64,000 nucleotides of DNA from Symbiodinium natans (lineage: Eukaryota > Sar > Dinophyceae > Suessiales > Symbiodiniaceae). The translations under genes were made by a program, and so were the position numbers. Under the pieces are notes generated by a model. That model was given only the letters and a program-made list of their open reading frames with translations, was not told the origin of the DNA and did no database searches. Where the stretch lies: NCBI GenBank assembly GCA_905221605.1, contig CAJNDS010002272.1, forward strand, positions 360,501-424,500. The letters are read 5' to 3'. Of the stretch, positions 1 to 10,019 are shown in pieces (the first letter of the stretch is position 1; each line of letters begins with the position of its first letter).

Positions 1-197
1 GTAACATCCCAGGTTATGAGGTTTGAGGAGTTCGGGCTCAGGGTATAGGGTCTTCATGAGGGCTGCCTCCGAAACCAAAAAACTTCAGCCCTGCAAACCC
101 TAAACCCTAAACCCTAAACCCTAAACCCTAAACCCTAAACCTGCAAAAGAGCTGCAAGTCCCCCCACCGTCATTCAGATTCGGTTTATGCTTCACAG

Positions 198-272
198 CTT
201 GGCGCAAGTTGTGGCAGATTCGTTGTTGCTTGCAGCCCTGCTGCTGATTGACGGCATCCAGTTCCTGTTTAG
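198..272 (+). CDS. candidate exon, hydrophobic segment
   Basis: The exon follows a CACAG acceptor and ends at TTTAG|GC, a GC-type donor like those of the phase-checked genes in this window. It reads 24 codons, including VVADSLLLAALLLIDGIQF, a likely membrane helix followed by D-G-x-Q. MATE-type transporters have a similar hydrophobic stretch ending in DG(L/I)Q, but this is only a weak resemblance. No partner exon could be joined by phase. Confidence 0.4.
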
Positions 273-1988
273 GCTACCCCATCATGGTACCTGATTCCAG
301 TTTAGGATTGAAATAAGTTGTATTTCCTTCTTAGGGCTTATCTTATGTCGGACCTTGTTCAGAGAGGTTTACATGACCAGCCTATAAAGGCAAGTAAGGA
401 GCGGATTTCATGTTCACATGGCCTAGACCCTAAACCCTAAACCCTAACCCCTAAACCCTGAACAATAGAACGTAAGCCCTAAAACCTGAAGCCCTGAACA
501 ATAAACCCTAATTAAAGCCTAACATCATGACATGTGAAGATGCGAAGCAACCACATTAGAGAGCCCATTTTCGGCCCAAGCCTGCTCGCATGCGCGAACG
601 ATCGGAGGCCCAAGAGCAGGGTCCGAACTGGAACTTGACGGTTGAGCCTCAAAACCCCAAACGCTAGACCCCATAAGGCTCTGCCCAGACTAACAACCTC
701 AGGGGTGTACATGGTTAGGGTTTCGCACCTTAACCCCTAAACGCCGCTTAGACTCTTGAACCCTGAAACTATAACTATTTTGTCATTTCTCTAGAATATG
801 GTCCCTTTTGGGGTCCTTGTTATAAGGCGGCCCCCGGCACCCAACAAGGGAACCCAATTTACAGAACTGACCATATCAAAACAAAACAAAAAAATATATA
901 TATATATATACGCTGCCAACAAACCTTGAGCCCCTAAGCCTTTACATGCCGGATCTTGAACCCTTTAACCCCTAAACCCTAAACCCTAAACCCTAACTAA
1001 ACCCTAACCCTAACATCCTAAACCCTAACTAAACCCTAACTAAACCCTAACCCTAACACTTTAAGCCTTGAACCCCACACTTCTGCTGTCAAGTCGAGAG
1101 TGGAACCAGTAGCCAGAGCCACGGAGCGGATGCCGCCGCTGGCTGCATCGCCATGGACGCCGCTGCCGCCACCTCAAGTGGGCGTTACGTAGGAAACTAG
1201 GTGTGTTCTTGGGGCTATGTCATACTTTCCCCTATTGGCTGAATCAGGATCATGGTCAGGATATTTCATTCAGAGGGGCATCATCCTAGGAATCTTGCCC
1301 TAAGAGTCCACGTACCTAAATAGGGCAGACTTGGGTCTTAAAGCTCCTCATATATAGGGACTTTGGGGCCCCAAGTATGCAAGGAGGTCCCTAAACCCTA
1401 AACCCTAAACCCTAAACCCTAAACCCTAAGGTACATGGACCCTTAGGGATAGGTGTTTGTTTAGCGTGGCCTTAGGGCTATTGCTTAGGGTTATTGCGTA
1501 GGGTTTTTCGTCAGGGGGCTTAGGGTTTAGGGTTTAGGGTTCCAGGGTTACGGCTAGAGGTGCTAGGGGATGCAGGGTCCTCTTTAGAGAGCTGCTCATA
1601 ACACAAGGTTTGGGGAGGAGTTTCGTGTGCTACTGGGCGTGGAGTGGAGCTTTTTGATGTCACATGCACAAGAGCATCTGTGTACTTAATTAGATGAAAA
1701 CCGAAATGTACTTGTATACACGCCCTCAGCCCTAAACCCTAAAACACATGTGTGTGCACATATTTCTGTATGCACGGAGATTTATGGTTTTCGTTGTCCG
1801 TGGTTTCAACGTCTTAGGCTTGCATGGCGGCTTCCAGGTTTAGATAATGCGAGGGCCATCGCACATGTGCTACTTGCGGTTTTAGGGTTTGGGGTTTGGG
1901 GTTTTAGGGGGTTCGTGTTCGGTTTCCGGCTTTTGTGTCCATCTTCTTTCTCGTCTAGGTGGCTTCTGCGATGTCAGCTGTCATGCAG
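273..1988. other. non-coding stretch with telomere-type arrays
   Basis: Telomere-type arrays occur near 420-500, 961-1060, 1389-1428 and 1519-1540. An (AT)n run lies at 893-911. A GC-rich island at about 1099-1200 (open frame with GADAAAGCIAMDAAAATS) could be an exon but is of low complexity. Nothing else recognisable. Confidence 0.5.
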
Positions 1989-2120
1989 GAAATGTGCTAC
2001 AAGACATTCTGTTGGAACTTTAACGAGTACTGGGTGCCTGAAGTTCCTACTACATACCTGAAGAATTCCTGGGGCTACCCTCTTGGAGGTCTCGCTGTGA
2101 TTCAATCATACTCCTCGTGA
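1989..2120 (+). CDS. candidate terminal exon, unknown product
   Basis: After the acceptor GTCATGCAG the frame stays open for 43 codons and ends in TGA at 2118-2120. It reads EMCYKTFCWNFNEYW, then VPEVPTTYLKNSWGYPLGG and LAVIQSYSS. The aromatic-rich, low-bias composition is unlike the surrounding repeats and looks like true protein. A donor inside it (GGAG|GTCTCG or CCTC|GTGAAC) could end the exon earlier. I do not recognise the family. Confidence 0.5.
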   Translation, partial: EMCYKTFCWNFNEYWVPEVPTTYLKNSWGYPLGGLAVIQSYSS

Positions 2121-2401
2121 ACCCACATCGCTGGTGGCTGCTGCTCTTGAAAGAGTGCTCGTACCCGCAGACGTTTATGCCGAGCCCTGACGACCTAAGC
2201 CCTAACTCTACCGAAGCTACAAGGGAGAGCTGCAGGAGCAAGACTTGAGAGACTGAGAAAGAATATGAAAGACCCGTGCGGTTTGAGGGTTTACGCATTC
2301 CCTAGGCGCGAGCCGACTCCAAAAAGACCTCGGCCCCAAAGCCCTCAAAAAAACCGGAGCCGAAGCTCTAGACCCATGGTTCTCTGAGCTGTAAGCCCAC
2401 G

Positions 2402-2402
<1 letters not shown>

Positions 2403-2436
<34 letters not shown>
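2403..2436. repeat. poly-C tract
   Basis: About 34 consecutive C, followed by A8. Long C or G runs of this sort recur through the window (3580, 5365, 37501, 44140, 45200) and are often within repeats. Confidence 0.9.
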
Positions 2437-2438
<2 letters not shown>

Positions 2439-2543
2439 AAAAAACAAAAAACACTCGATGATGGGCGGACATTGGGTTTTGGGGTTTCGGGTCTAGGGTT
2501 GAGGGTTTAGAGGGTTTGAGGTGAGAGAGTTGAAGAGTCCCAG

Positions 2544-2597
2544 GTGCAGCATTTGCAGTTGCTTCAGCGCGAGGGTGCCCTGGCGCAACCCAGCAGG
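2544..2597 (+). CDS. candidate exon ending at a telomeric-repeat donor
   Basis: Acceptor GTCCCAG, 18 open codons (VQHLQLLQREGALAQPSR), then the donor AGG|GTTAGGG, where the intron starts with a telomere-type unit. Unknown product. Confidence 0.4.
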
Positions 2598-4034
2598 GTT
2601 AGGGTTTGGAGGGCTTGAGAGATTATGAGGTTTTGAGGGCTTTAGGCTCAAGGGGTTTTAGGGCTTTCGGGCTGAGAGCTTGTGGATTGTTCTGTGTAGT
2701 GGGGTCGCGATGAGGCTCGTGTGCTGTTGGGGCTTTTGGAGTAGGGGCTTTCGGTTGCTCAGAGCTTGGGGGTCTCCAAGGGGCATGGGAGTCAGAGGCA
2801 TCCGGGTTTGGGGTTTGGTAAGTGGGTGGCTTTGGGATAGGGCGGACTTGTTACCGCCACCGGTTTCTGTGATCCATACACCCCCCCCTACCCCCCCCCC
2901 CACCCACCCCCCCCCTGACTCCCCCCCCCCCCCAGTCCCCCCTCCCCCTCCCCCGCCCACCCCCCCCCACCCCCACCCCCCGCAAAGGACCACAATCCCC
3001 CCCACTGCCCCCCCCCCCCACCACCCCTCATCCTCCCCACCCCCCCCCCCACCAGCCCACGCCCCCCCCCACGGCCCGGCCTCCCCCCATCACCCCGGCC
3101 CCCCCCACCCCAACCAACCCCCCCCCCCCCCCCCCCACCCCACTCTTTTCTCCCCACACCACCCCCGCCCCTTCCCAAGCTTTCTTTCCGCCATTGTGTG
3201 TGAGTGGAGACACAGATGGAAGATGAGTCGGATGGATGGATTTGTTTGCTTTCCTCGCTGACCTGACAAAAAAAACACATCGGAAACGCACTTTTGTACA
3301 CAAAAAAAGTGCGTTTTCGAGGACACGTTGGAGTGCTTCGGCCACACACACGCACACACAAACTTTAACATCATACCTGAAACCGCACTTTTCCACATGA
3401 AAAAAGTGCATTCTCGAAAATGAGTTCGCTTGCTTTCTTCGCTGACCTTACCAAAAAAAAACATATCGGAAACGCACTTTTCTACACTGAAAAAGTGTGT
3501 TTTCGAGGACACGTTCGAGTGCTTGAGTCACACACACTCTAAAAACCTTATACCTTGCCGGCCGCACAGGTCCCAAGCCATGAATCCCCCCCCCCCCCCC
3601 CCCCCCCCCCCCATGTAAGCGGGCGGTGGGGAAGCAGACGACTGGGGGGGGGGGGGGGTTGTCGGGGGTGGGTGGGCTGGGTGGGGAAGGGGGGGGGGTG
3701 GGGGTGGGTGGGGACAGAGAAACAGTCCAGGGGGGTCCCGGGGGTGGGGGGTGCCTTAACGTCTATTCTGCGCGTGCTCTTTGTTTTCTTGTGTTTTTCC
3801 ATTCTGAAATTGGGTTCTCGTTTGGCGCTTCAATGCGGAAGGCGCTATCGGATCGCTCCTTGGAGGGTCGGACGGAAAGGGGGTTCGGAACATTTTGCTG
3901 AGATGTGGGGAGGCGTGGACCATGGATGGAGGTTGACGGACGGGTTCGGCACGGAAGGGGAGAGTGACATTCGGTTGATGGGCAGGGGATATGGGGACAC
4001 GTGGATGCCGCGCTCCCGCGCCTCCGCCCTCTGC

Positions 4035-4128
4035 ACGCTCCGCGCCCTCCGCGCCCTCCGCGCCCTCCGCGCCCTCCGCGCCCTCCGCGCCCTCCGCGCC
4101 CTCCGCGCCCTCCGCGCCCTCCGCGCCC
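4035..4128. repeat. 9-bp tandem repeat
   Basis: About ten head-to-tail copies of CGCCCTCCG. Because 9 is a multiple of 3 all frames stay open (LRA, SAP or RPP repeats), which produces spurious ORFs. Confidence 0.9.
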
Positions 4129-4440
4129 CTGCCCAGGACACAGTGCGCTGACAGGGTGCTTGCGTCTATTCTGCGGGTGCGTTGCGTCTATTCTGCGGGC
4201 GTTTCCTTTGTAAAGTATTTGTTTACAAGGCACGCACGTGCAGCATAGCCTTTAAGTGTCCATCTTACGGGTGCCTTGGACGCTTAACGTCTATTCTGCG
4301 CGTGCTCTTTGTTTTCTTGGATTTCGGAGCTGGTTTTTTTCCGGGGTTCCCGGGCCGAGGCCCGCACTAATCGAGGGCCATTTGGGCTGCTGCTTGCTTT
4401 GGGAGACAGGAAGCTTGGGCTGCTTGCTTTGGGAGACAGG

Positions 4441-4524
4441 GTCGTCGTCGTAGTCGTAGTAGTCGTAGTAGTCGTAGTAGTAGTCGTCGTCGTAGTAGTA
4501 GTAGTAGTAGTGGAAGTAGAAGTG

Positions 4525-4567
<43 letters not shown>

Positions 4568-4627
4568 CAGTAGTAGTAGTAGTAGTAGTAGCAGTAGTAG
4601 CAGTAGTAGTAGCAGTAGTAATACTAG
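4441..4627. repeat. (GTA)n / (GTC)n microsatellite
   Basis: Imperfect GTA/GTC trinucleotide run; a second purer (GTA)n run lies at 4738-4796. Both are inside the fold-back element. Confidence 0.9.
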
Positions 4628-4737
4628 TAGGATTCTTATTGGCAGTAGCAGTAATAATCATAATAGGAGCAGTGAAACGATCAAAAAGAGCTCTTTTTTT
4701 ATACACAGAAATTATACATGTAGCAAGAATTGTGTTC

Positions 4738-4796
<59 letters not shown>

Positions 4797-5784
4797 GGGG
4801 GGGGGGAGAAGAGTGGGGGGGGGGGGGTGGTGCCTTGGACGCTTAACGTCTATTCTGCGCGTGCTCTTTGTTTTCTTGGATTTGTCCCCGAAAACCAATT
4901 CTGAAATTGGGTTCTTGTTTGGCGCTTCAATGCGGAAGGCGCTATCGGATCGCTCCTTGGAGGGTCGGACGGAAAGGGGGTTCGGAACATTTTGCTGGAG
5001 ATGTGGGGAGGCGTGGACCATGCATGGAGGTTGACGGACGGGTTCGGCGCGGAAGGGGAGAGTGACATTCGGTTGATGGGGGGGGGGGGGGTGGGGGGGG
5101 AAAGAGAGAGTGGGGGGGGGGGGGGGAAAGAGAAGATTGGGCGGTCTAAGGTTTTTAGAGTGTGTGTGACTGAAGCACTCGTACGTGTCCTCGAAAACGC
5201 ACTTTTTTAGTGTAGAAAAGTGCGTTTCCGATAGGTTTTTTTTTTGTAAGGTCAGCGAAGAAAGCAAGCGAACCCATTTTCGAAAATGCACTTTTTTCAT
5301 GTGGAAAAGTGCGGTTTCGGTATGATGTTAAAGTTTGTGTGTGCGTGTGTGTGGCCGAAGAGGGGGGGGGGGGGGGGGTGGTAGGGGGGGGGGGTGGTGG
5401 GGGGGGGGGGAGGGGGGTGGGGGGGGGGGTAGGGGGGGGGGGGGGGGTGGGGGGGGGTAGGGGGGGGGGGAGGGTGGGGGGGGGGGGGGTAGGGGGGGGG
5501 TGTATGGATCACAGAAACCGGCGGTGCCTTGTTCTCTCCGTGGCTTCTCTCTGAAACTCGGAGCTTCGGAAGGCGCTTCAAATTGTGGAATCCGTGGCTT
5601 TAGGCCTTTCGTCGGCATCCACCCCACTAGCGATATCCACTGCAAGAGGCATCTCAATCACCGACCCTATGCCCCCTGCTCCCAAACCCGAAAACCCGAA
5701 ACATTACACCCTGTAACCCTAAAAAACTCAAATCTCAAACCCCAAACCCTTCCCCCGCGTCATAAAGCCTCGGCCAACGCTCAG

Positions 5785-5838
5785 GCTCGACAGACGTGGG
5801 CCTCTGTCGCGCCCTGCTACAGGCGTCTCGGGTTGATG
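5785..5838 (+). CDS. candidate exon ending at GTTTAGGG
   Basis: Acceptor CGCTCAG, then 18 codons reading ARQTWASVAPCYRRLGLM, then |GTTTAGGG, so the telomere-type repeat starts exactly at the donor. CCCTAA-rich sequence lies upstream. Unknown product. Confidence 0.4.
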
Positions 5839-6091
5839 GTTTAGGGTATGGGGTTTAGGGTTTAGGGTTAAATCCTTGACTGCTGGGACCCGAAAGTAAA
5901 ACACCCTGAGCTCCTGGGACACGAAACCCTGATCGGCGTTGGGGGGTTTTTGGGGTTTCGGGTCCTATTTCCCTACACCCAAAACATGAACCCTAAACCC
6001 TAAACACTCAACCCTAATGACCCTAAACCCTGCACCCAAACCCTAAAATCCCTAGCCCTTCGGGTGGTCTGGTGCCCATTCCTTGGCGCAG

Positions 6092-6136
6092 GAGTGCCTG
6101 CAACCGGACGAAGGCCGATCCATGAACAAGTCAGGG
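6092..6136 (+). CDS. candidate short exon
   Basis: Acceptor TTGGCGCAG, 15 codons reading ECLQPDEGRSMNKSG, donor GGG|GTTTAAGG. Flanked by CCCTAAA upstream and TTTAGGG downstream. Confidence 0.4.
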
Positions 6137-6762
6137 GTTTAAGGTTTAGGGTTTAGGGTCTAGGGTTGGCTATCAGAGTTTAGGGCTTAGCTATCAGGGG
6201 TTTAGGAACTACAGCAGCTTGGCTGGCCCAAGTCAGGGGTTGTGCGGTTCAGGGTCTAGCCTTAGCTTTTTTCCTTGTCTGCGGGGTTGCATTAGGGTTA
6301 GAAGGGATGTTCTTAGTAAGTTTGCATTGAGGCCCCTAACTCAGTTCACGACATACGCACGGAAAGTTTAGCCCCCTTAGACGTTTCGTCAGGCAAGCCC
6401 ATTGGCTCTTGAGGCTGATCTGGGCATACCTTAAGCCTTAAGCCTTAAGCCTTAAGCCTTAAGTCTTAAGTCTTATAAGGACCCACAACTTTTTTTGTAG
6501 GCAGTCCAAGAATCCTACAGGGGATTTAATGATAAGAACCTACCAAAAGGTAGGTTTTGGGTTCTTGAGGTATACCCCAATGCCCGAAAGCCACAACCCC
6601 TAAGCGCCTTCAAATGCAAGGGGGTGGCCAGAATTCCAAAAAAACGCTCACAGGTTTGGGGGTTTGAGGGCTCAGGGTTTTTGAGGTGTTGGGTTTTTTG
6701 GGGTTTCAAGGTGTTCAGGGCTTTGGGCTGCTTAGATTTTGGGCTTTTGCCCTTGGTCCCAG

Positions 6763-6838
6763 AATGCCGCTCCCAGCGCCAGGGGCAGACACGCCACAGC
6801 GCCAGTGGGAGGTGCCATGGCTTTCCCTACTAAGGACT
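6763..6838 (+). CDS. candidate exon
   Basis: Acceptor TTGGTCCCAG, then A plus 25 codons including MPLPAPGADTPQRQWEVPW and LSLLRT, donor ACT|GTTAGTG. An ATG is present but the acceptor suggests an internal exon. Unknown product. Confidence 0.4.
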
Positions 6839-7114
6839 GTTAGTGCAAAGGGATTAGGGTTTACGGTTGAGGGTTTAGGGTTTATGGTTTAAGGGGGGGG
6901 GGGAACATTCCAAGTTTCGGGGTAAGATGCTCCAAGGGGTGCTATGATCAGAATGAATGCTTGCACAAAAAAAGTGGGAGACTTACCTTGCTTACTCGAA
7001 ATATACTGGGAAGGAGAGGTTGCTGAATGCTGCTGATCCGTTGGTCCGGGCTTCTGAACTCAGGGTTTCTGGAAGATTTTGTAGCAGAGGGTCTAGGGTT
7101 TAGGGTTTAGGGAG

Positions 7115-7221
7115 GACTCCCTACCTTCAACTCTACACCTTCGCTCCTACCACTGGATACAACCGAAAGGTCCTCAATCCAAGTACACTTAGAAGAGGCA
7201 AGGCGAATACTTTCCTGGGGG
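7115..7221 (+). CDS. weak candidate exon
   Basis: An open stretch reading FNSTPSLLPLDTTERSSIQ then VHLEEARRILSW lies between two telomere-type arrays. Composition looks coding, but the boundaries are not clear. Confidence 0.25.
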
Positions 7222-7314
7222 TTAGGGTCTGGGGTTTTCGGGGGCCGCCTGAACCCTAAACCCTAAACCCCAAACCCCAAACCCTAAACCCCAATCGGGT
7301 TCAGGGGCCCTCAG

Positions 7315-7383
7315 CCAGACTGGCAGGTCCAGGAGAAGCTCTACGCAGCCCTCTTCTGTGACCCACTGCTGCGTTTCGCTCCC
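7315..7383 (+). CDS. candidate exon
   Basis: Acceptor GGCCCTCAG, 23 codons reading PDWQVQEKLYAALFCDPLLR then FAP, donor CCC|GTGCCG. CCCTAAA-type repeats precede it. It may be an upstream exon of the methyltransferase gene that follows, but no phase link could be shown. Confidence 0.45.
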
Positions 7384-7568
7384 GTGCCGCGAGTGGCTTG
7401 GCCTTTCCTCTTCTTCGGCCCCTTTAGAACCCTTAAAACCTCAAGCCCTTAAGCCCTTGAAGCCTCAAGCCCTTTTAGATCTTAAACCCTCGAGCCAAAA
7501 CCCCAAACCCAACAGAACCCTTCATCCCCAAACCCCAGAGCCCAACACCCGCCAAAAGCCTCAAAGTT

Positions 7569-7663
7569 GTACCCTTATTCCCTTTTTGTTTTTGGTAAAC
7601 CCGAAGAGTAAGAAAAAGGGTACCTGTATTTTTAATAGGTTCCTGGGGAACCTAGCTACTAAG
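7569..7663. mobile_element. diverged introner-like element j
   Basis: Contains GTACCCTTATTCCCTTTTTG, GTAAGAAAAAGGGTACCTG and GGTTCCTGGGGAACCTAG, the interior palindrome of the CTTGGTAGC family. Outer termini are eroded. A further solo fragment is at 41426-41456. Confidence 0.55.
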
Positions 7664-8180
7664 AACCAGGGGGACTTAGGGTTTGGGTTCGCTTGAGTTC
7701 CAAGCGCTAAACCCCGCATGCAACTCTCTGGCCCCTTTTGAACCCAGGAGTCCCAAAGCCTTGAGGGTTTAGGGTTTAGGGTTTAGGGTTAGCCCTGAAG
7801 GCCCTAACAAATACTACCCTAAACGAGCATGAAGCAACGAAGCCCTAACCATTTCGACCCTAGCACAGACCCTGTTTTAGGGTTTAGGGTTTAGGGTTTA
7901 GGGTTTAGGGTTACAGACCTGTAGACCCCAAACCCTAACCCCTAAACCTGAAACCCTAAATCCTTTAAGCCGCAAACCCTAAGTCCCCAAACACTGAATC
8001 CCTGAACCCTAAATCCTAAATCCCGAATCCCCAAACCCCAAATCCGTAAACCCCACACCCTAAACCCTAAACCCCAAACCCTAAACCCTAAACCCTAAAC
8101 CCTAAACCCTTAACCCTAGCCCTAAACCCTAAACCCCAAACCCCAAACCCCAAACCCTTGTGTAGCTGTGTAGCTCTCAG

Positions 8181-8251
8181 GTCCGGAGGTGCATCTCCCG
8201 GGCCATCCTCGACACTTTGGAGGCATCCGACATCCCAGAGGCCAGTTTTGG
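8181..8251 (+). CDS. candidate exon
   Basis: Acceptor AGCTCTCAG, frame VRRCISRAILDTLEASDIPE then ASF, donor TTTGG|GTTCATG. Flanked by CCCCAAA repeats upstream and TTTAGGG downstream. Helical composition; family not recognised. Confidence 0.45.
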
Positions 8252-8603
8252 GTTCATGCGATTTAGGGTTTAGGGTTTGGGGTTTGGGGTTTAGGGTTTA
8301 GGGTTTATGCGGTTTAGGGTTTCTGGGGAGGGGGGGGGGGGGGGGGGTTGTTTAGGGGTTTAGGGTTTAGAGGGTTTAGGTTTTTAGGGATTTAGGGATT
8401 TGGGTTTCTAAGTTCATGAGGGGTTGAGGGCTTGGAGTTTACAGGGATTTAGGTGATTTGGGGTTTTGGGCTGCATTGCAAAGTCTAGGCTGTTGTATCA
8501 AATCAAGGGCTTTGGCCCGAAATTGCCCTTCCCTGGACTCAAGCCTGACTGTAGCAAAACTACCGGGATAACAATCGGACACCGGAGCCTTGCTTGAGCT
8601 ACA

Positions 8604-8826
8604 ATGGCCGGCCCAGTCGCCTCCCATGTGGAGGTTGGCCTCGCGACAAGACACTCGCAAACGTGCCCTGCAAGACTGGAACATGCTCTGCAAAAAAGGA
8701 GTGTCCAGTGTCTATCACTGAAGGAGAATGTCTGTTGCAAGCCGGTCATATGCTGGAGCGTGGCATGCTGTTTGCGGATGCTACACCTTCTGCCCTGTCG
8801 CCATGATCGCATCCACTTGATCACAT
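8604..8826 (+). CDS. weak open frame in unique DNA
   Basis: A 300-bp repeat-free island with an open frame from ATG (MAGPVASHVEVGLATRHS...) up to a possible donor near 8826. The opposite strand is also open, so strand is uncertain. Confidence 0.22.
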
Positions 8827-8950
8827 TCTTGCAGTCGGGTCTGCCCCCCTCCCCCCTGCCCCGCCCCCAAAACGTTTAAACTTACAACTTTATAAACTCC
8901 GAACCCTAAACCCCTAAACTCCAACAGCATCTAGTCCCCACTCCCCACAG

Positions 8951-9051
8951 CAGAACGCCAACACCGAACGCCAACAAGCCGGTGCCCTGAGAAGGTGAAC
9001 GATGAGCTTTACGAGGCCTGCGCGGCCCAGGTGCCCTGCCAGAGGGATTTT
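8951..9051 (+). CDS. candidate exon upstream of methyltransferase
   Basis: Acceptor CCCCACAG, frame ERQHRTPTSRCPEKVNDELY then EACAAQVPCQRDF, donor TTT|GTGAGG. The segment NDELYEACAA vaguely recalls the DELYQAL helix of FAM86-type proteins, which would fit the N-terminal part of the gene starting at 10 kb. That link is an inference. Confidence 0.45.
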
Positions 9052-9060
9052 GTGAGGGGT

Positions 9061-9178
9061 TGGGGCCTTGTTTAAGGGCTGTAGGGGGGAAAAGGAGGGG
9101 CTGAGGGTCTTTTTGGTTTATTTAAGAGGGGTTGGGGCCTTGTTTAAGGGCTGTAGTGGGGGAAAAGGAAGGGACTGA
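9061..9178. repeat. tandem duplicate of about 70 bp
   Basis: The sequence GGGGCCTTGTTTAAGGGCTG and its G-rich continuation occurs twice head to tail (about 9061 and 9133). Confidence 0.7.
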
Positions 9179-9481
9179 AGGTTTTTGTTGGTTTATTTTG
9201 GGGGCTTGGGGGGTTTTAGGGCTGTAGGGGTTATAGCAAGGGTTTTAGGGTTTTCGGGGTTATAGTAGGTCTGGGCGGCTTTCGGGGTTATAGTAGGTTT
9301 TTAGGGCTTAGGGTTGTTTTCGGCTTTCGGGGTTCAAGGGTTAAGGGGAAGGGGGTTTCGGGGTGTACGAGTTTTAGGCTTTAAGGGTTTAGGGGATTAG
9401 GGTTCAAGGATTCGGGCTTACGTTGTGCTTGTAAGGAGAGGGCCTGTCTCCAGCTTGTAGTAAGACTACCCTAAACCCGAG

Positions 9482-9563
9482 GCCCCGCAACCGGTATGTT
9501 ACCACCCTTGCTAGCACGAGAACCGGCGAGTGCCTGAAGATTATTTTGAGCATAGGGTCCTGG
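9482..9563 (+). CDS. candidate exon, possible transporter segment
   Basis: Acceptor AAACCCGAG, then G plus 27 codons reading PRNRYVTTLASTRTGECLK and IILSIGSW, donor TGG|GTGGTT. The arrangement Y-V-T-T...G-E-C-L-K followed by a hydrophobic stretch resembles the start of nucleotide-sugar/triose-phosphate transporters (E-x-x-K before a membrane helix). This is a weak, by-eye resemblance. Confidence 0.35.
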
Positions 9564-10019
9564 GTGGTTGGGGAGATTTTTCCTACCGTTTAGGGGTGCT
9601 GGTACATACCTTATATAGTCCCTACTTATCTAAGTAGCCCCTAAATGACCACTAAGGTCCCTTACAAGGGTTCCTTTTGTAGTCCCTTGATGCAAGCTAG
9701 TATCTTGTAGAAGACGTGTAGATCCCTTCACCCAACCTGACACAGGCCAGAAGCCGGTTTGCAAATCCCCCAAACACCCTAACAACCCTCAAGCCCTGCA
9801 ACACACAAGGCCCCAAACCCCCAACACCCGCTCACTCCCCCCCCCCCCCCCACCCCAAACACCCTGAGCCCGCCCCCTAAAACCCCTCAAGCCCTAAAAG
9901 CCCTGGACCCCTGAACCCTAAACCCTAAACCCGAAACCCTAAACCCTAAACCCTAAACCCCAAATCCCAAACCCCAAACCCTAAACCCTAAACCCTAAAC
10001 CCCGAATGCACTCGTGCAG

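Larger units (their letters stand above)
2860..5521. mobile_element. 2.66-kb fold-back element
   Basis: The first 21 bases (2860-2880, starting CCGGTTTCTGTGATCC) are the exact reverse complement of the last 21 (5501-5521). Inner arms continue the inversion: about 3324-3546 pairs with about 5148-5360, including the cassette with AAAAAGTGCG and GCGAAGAAAGCAAGCGAAC. The centre holds two direct copies of a roughly 230-bp block (3757-3981 and 4836-5079), a partial third copy at 4281-4330, a 9-bp tandem (4040-4128) and GTA microsatellites. No transposase frame is visible. The motif CTTGTT lies just outside both ends (2847-2852 and 5528-5533), but a clean target duplication is not proven. The long frames inside are low-complexity artefacts. 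Confidence 0.75.

Noticed and set aside
2658-5657. Gly-, Pro-, Val- and Thr-rich proteins up to 338 residues
   Set aside because: They derive from C/G runs, GTA microsatellites and 9-bp repeats inside the fold-back element.
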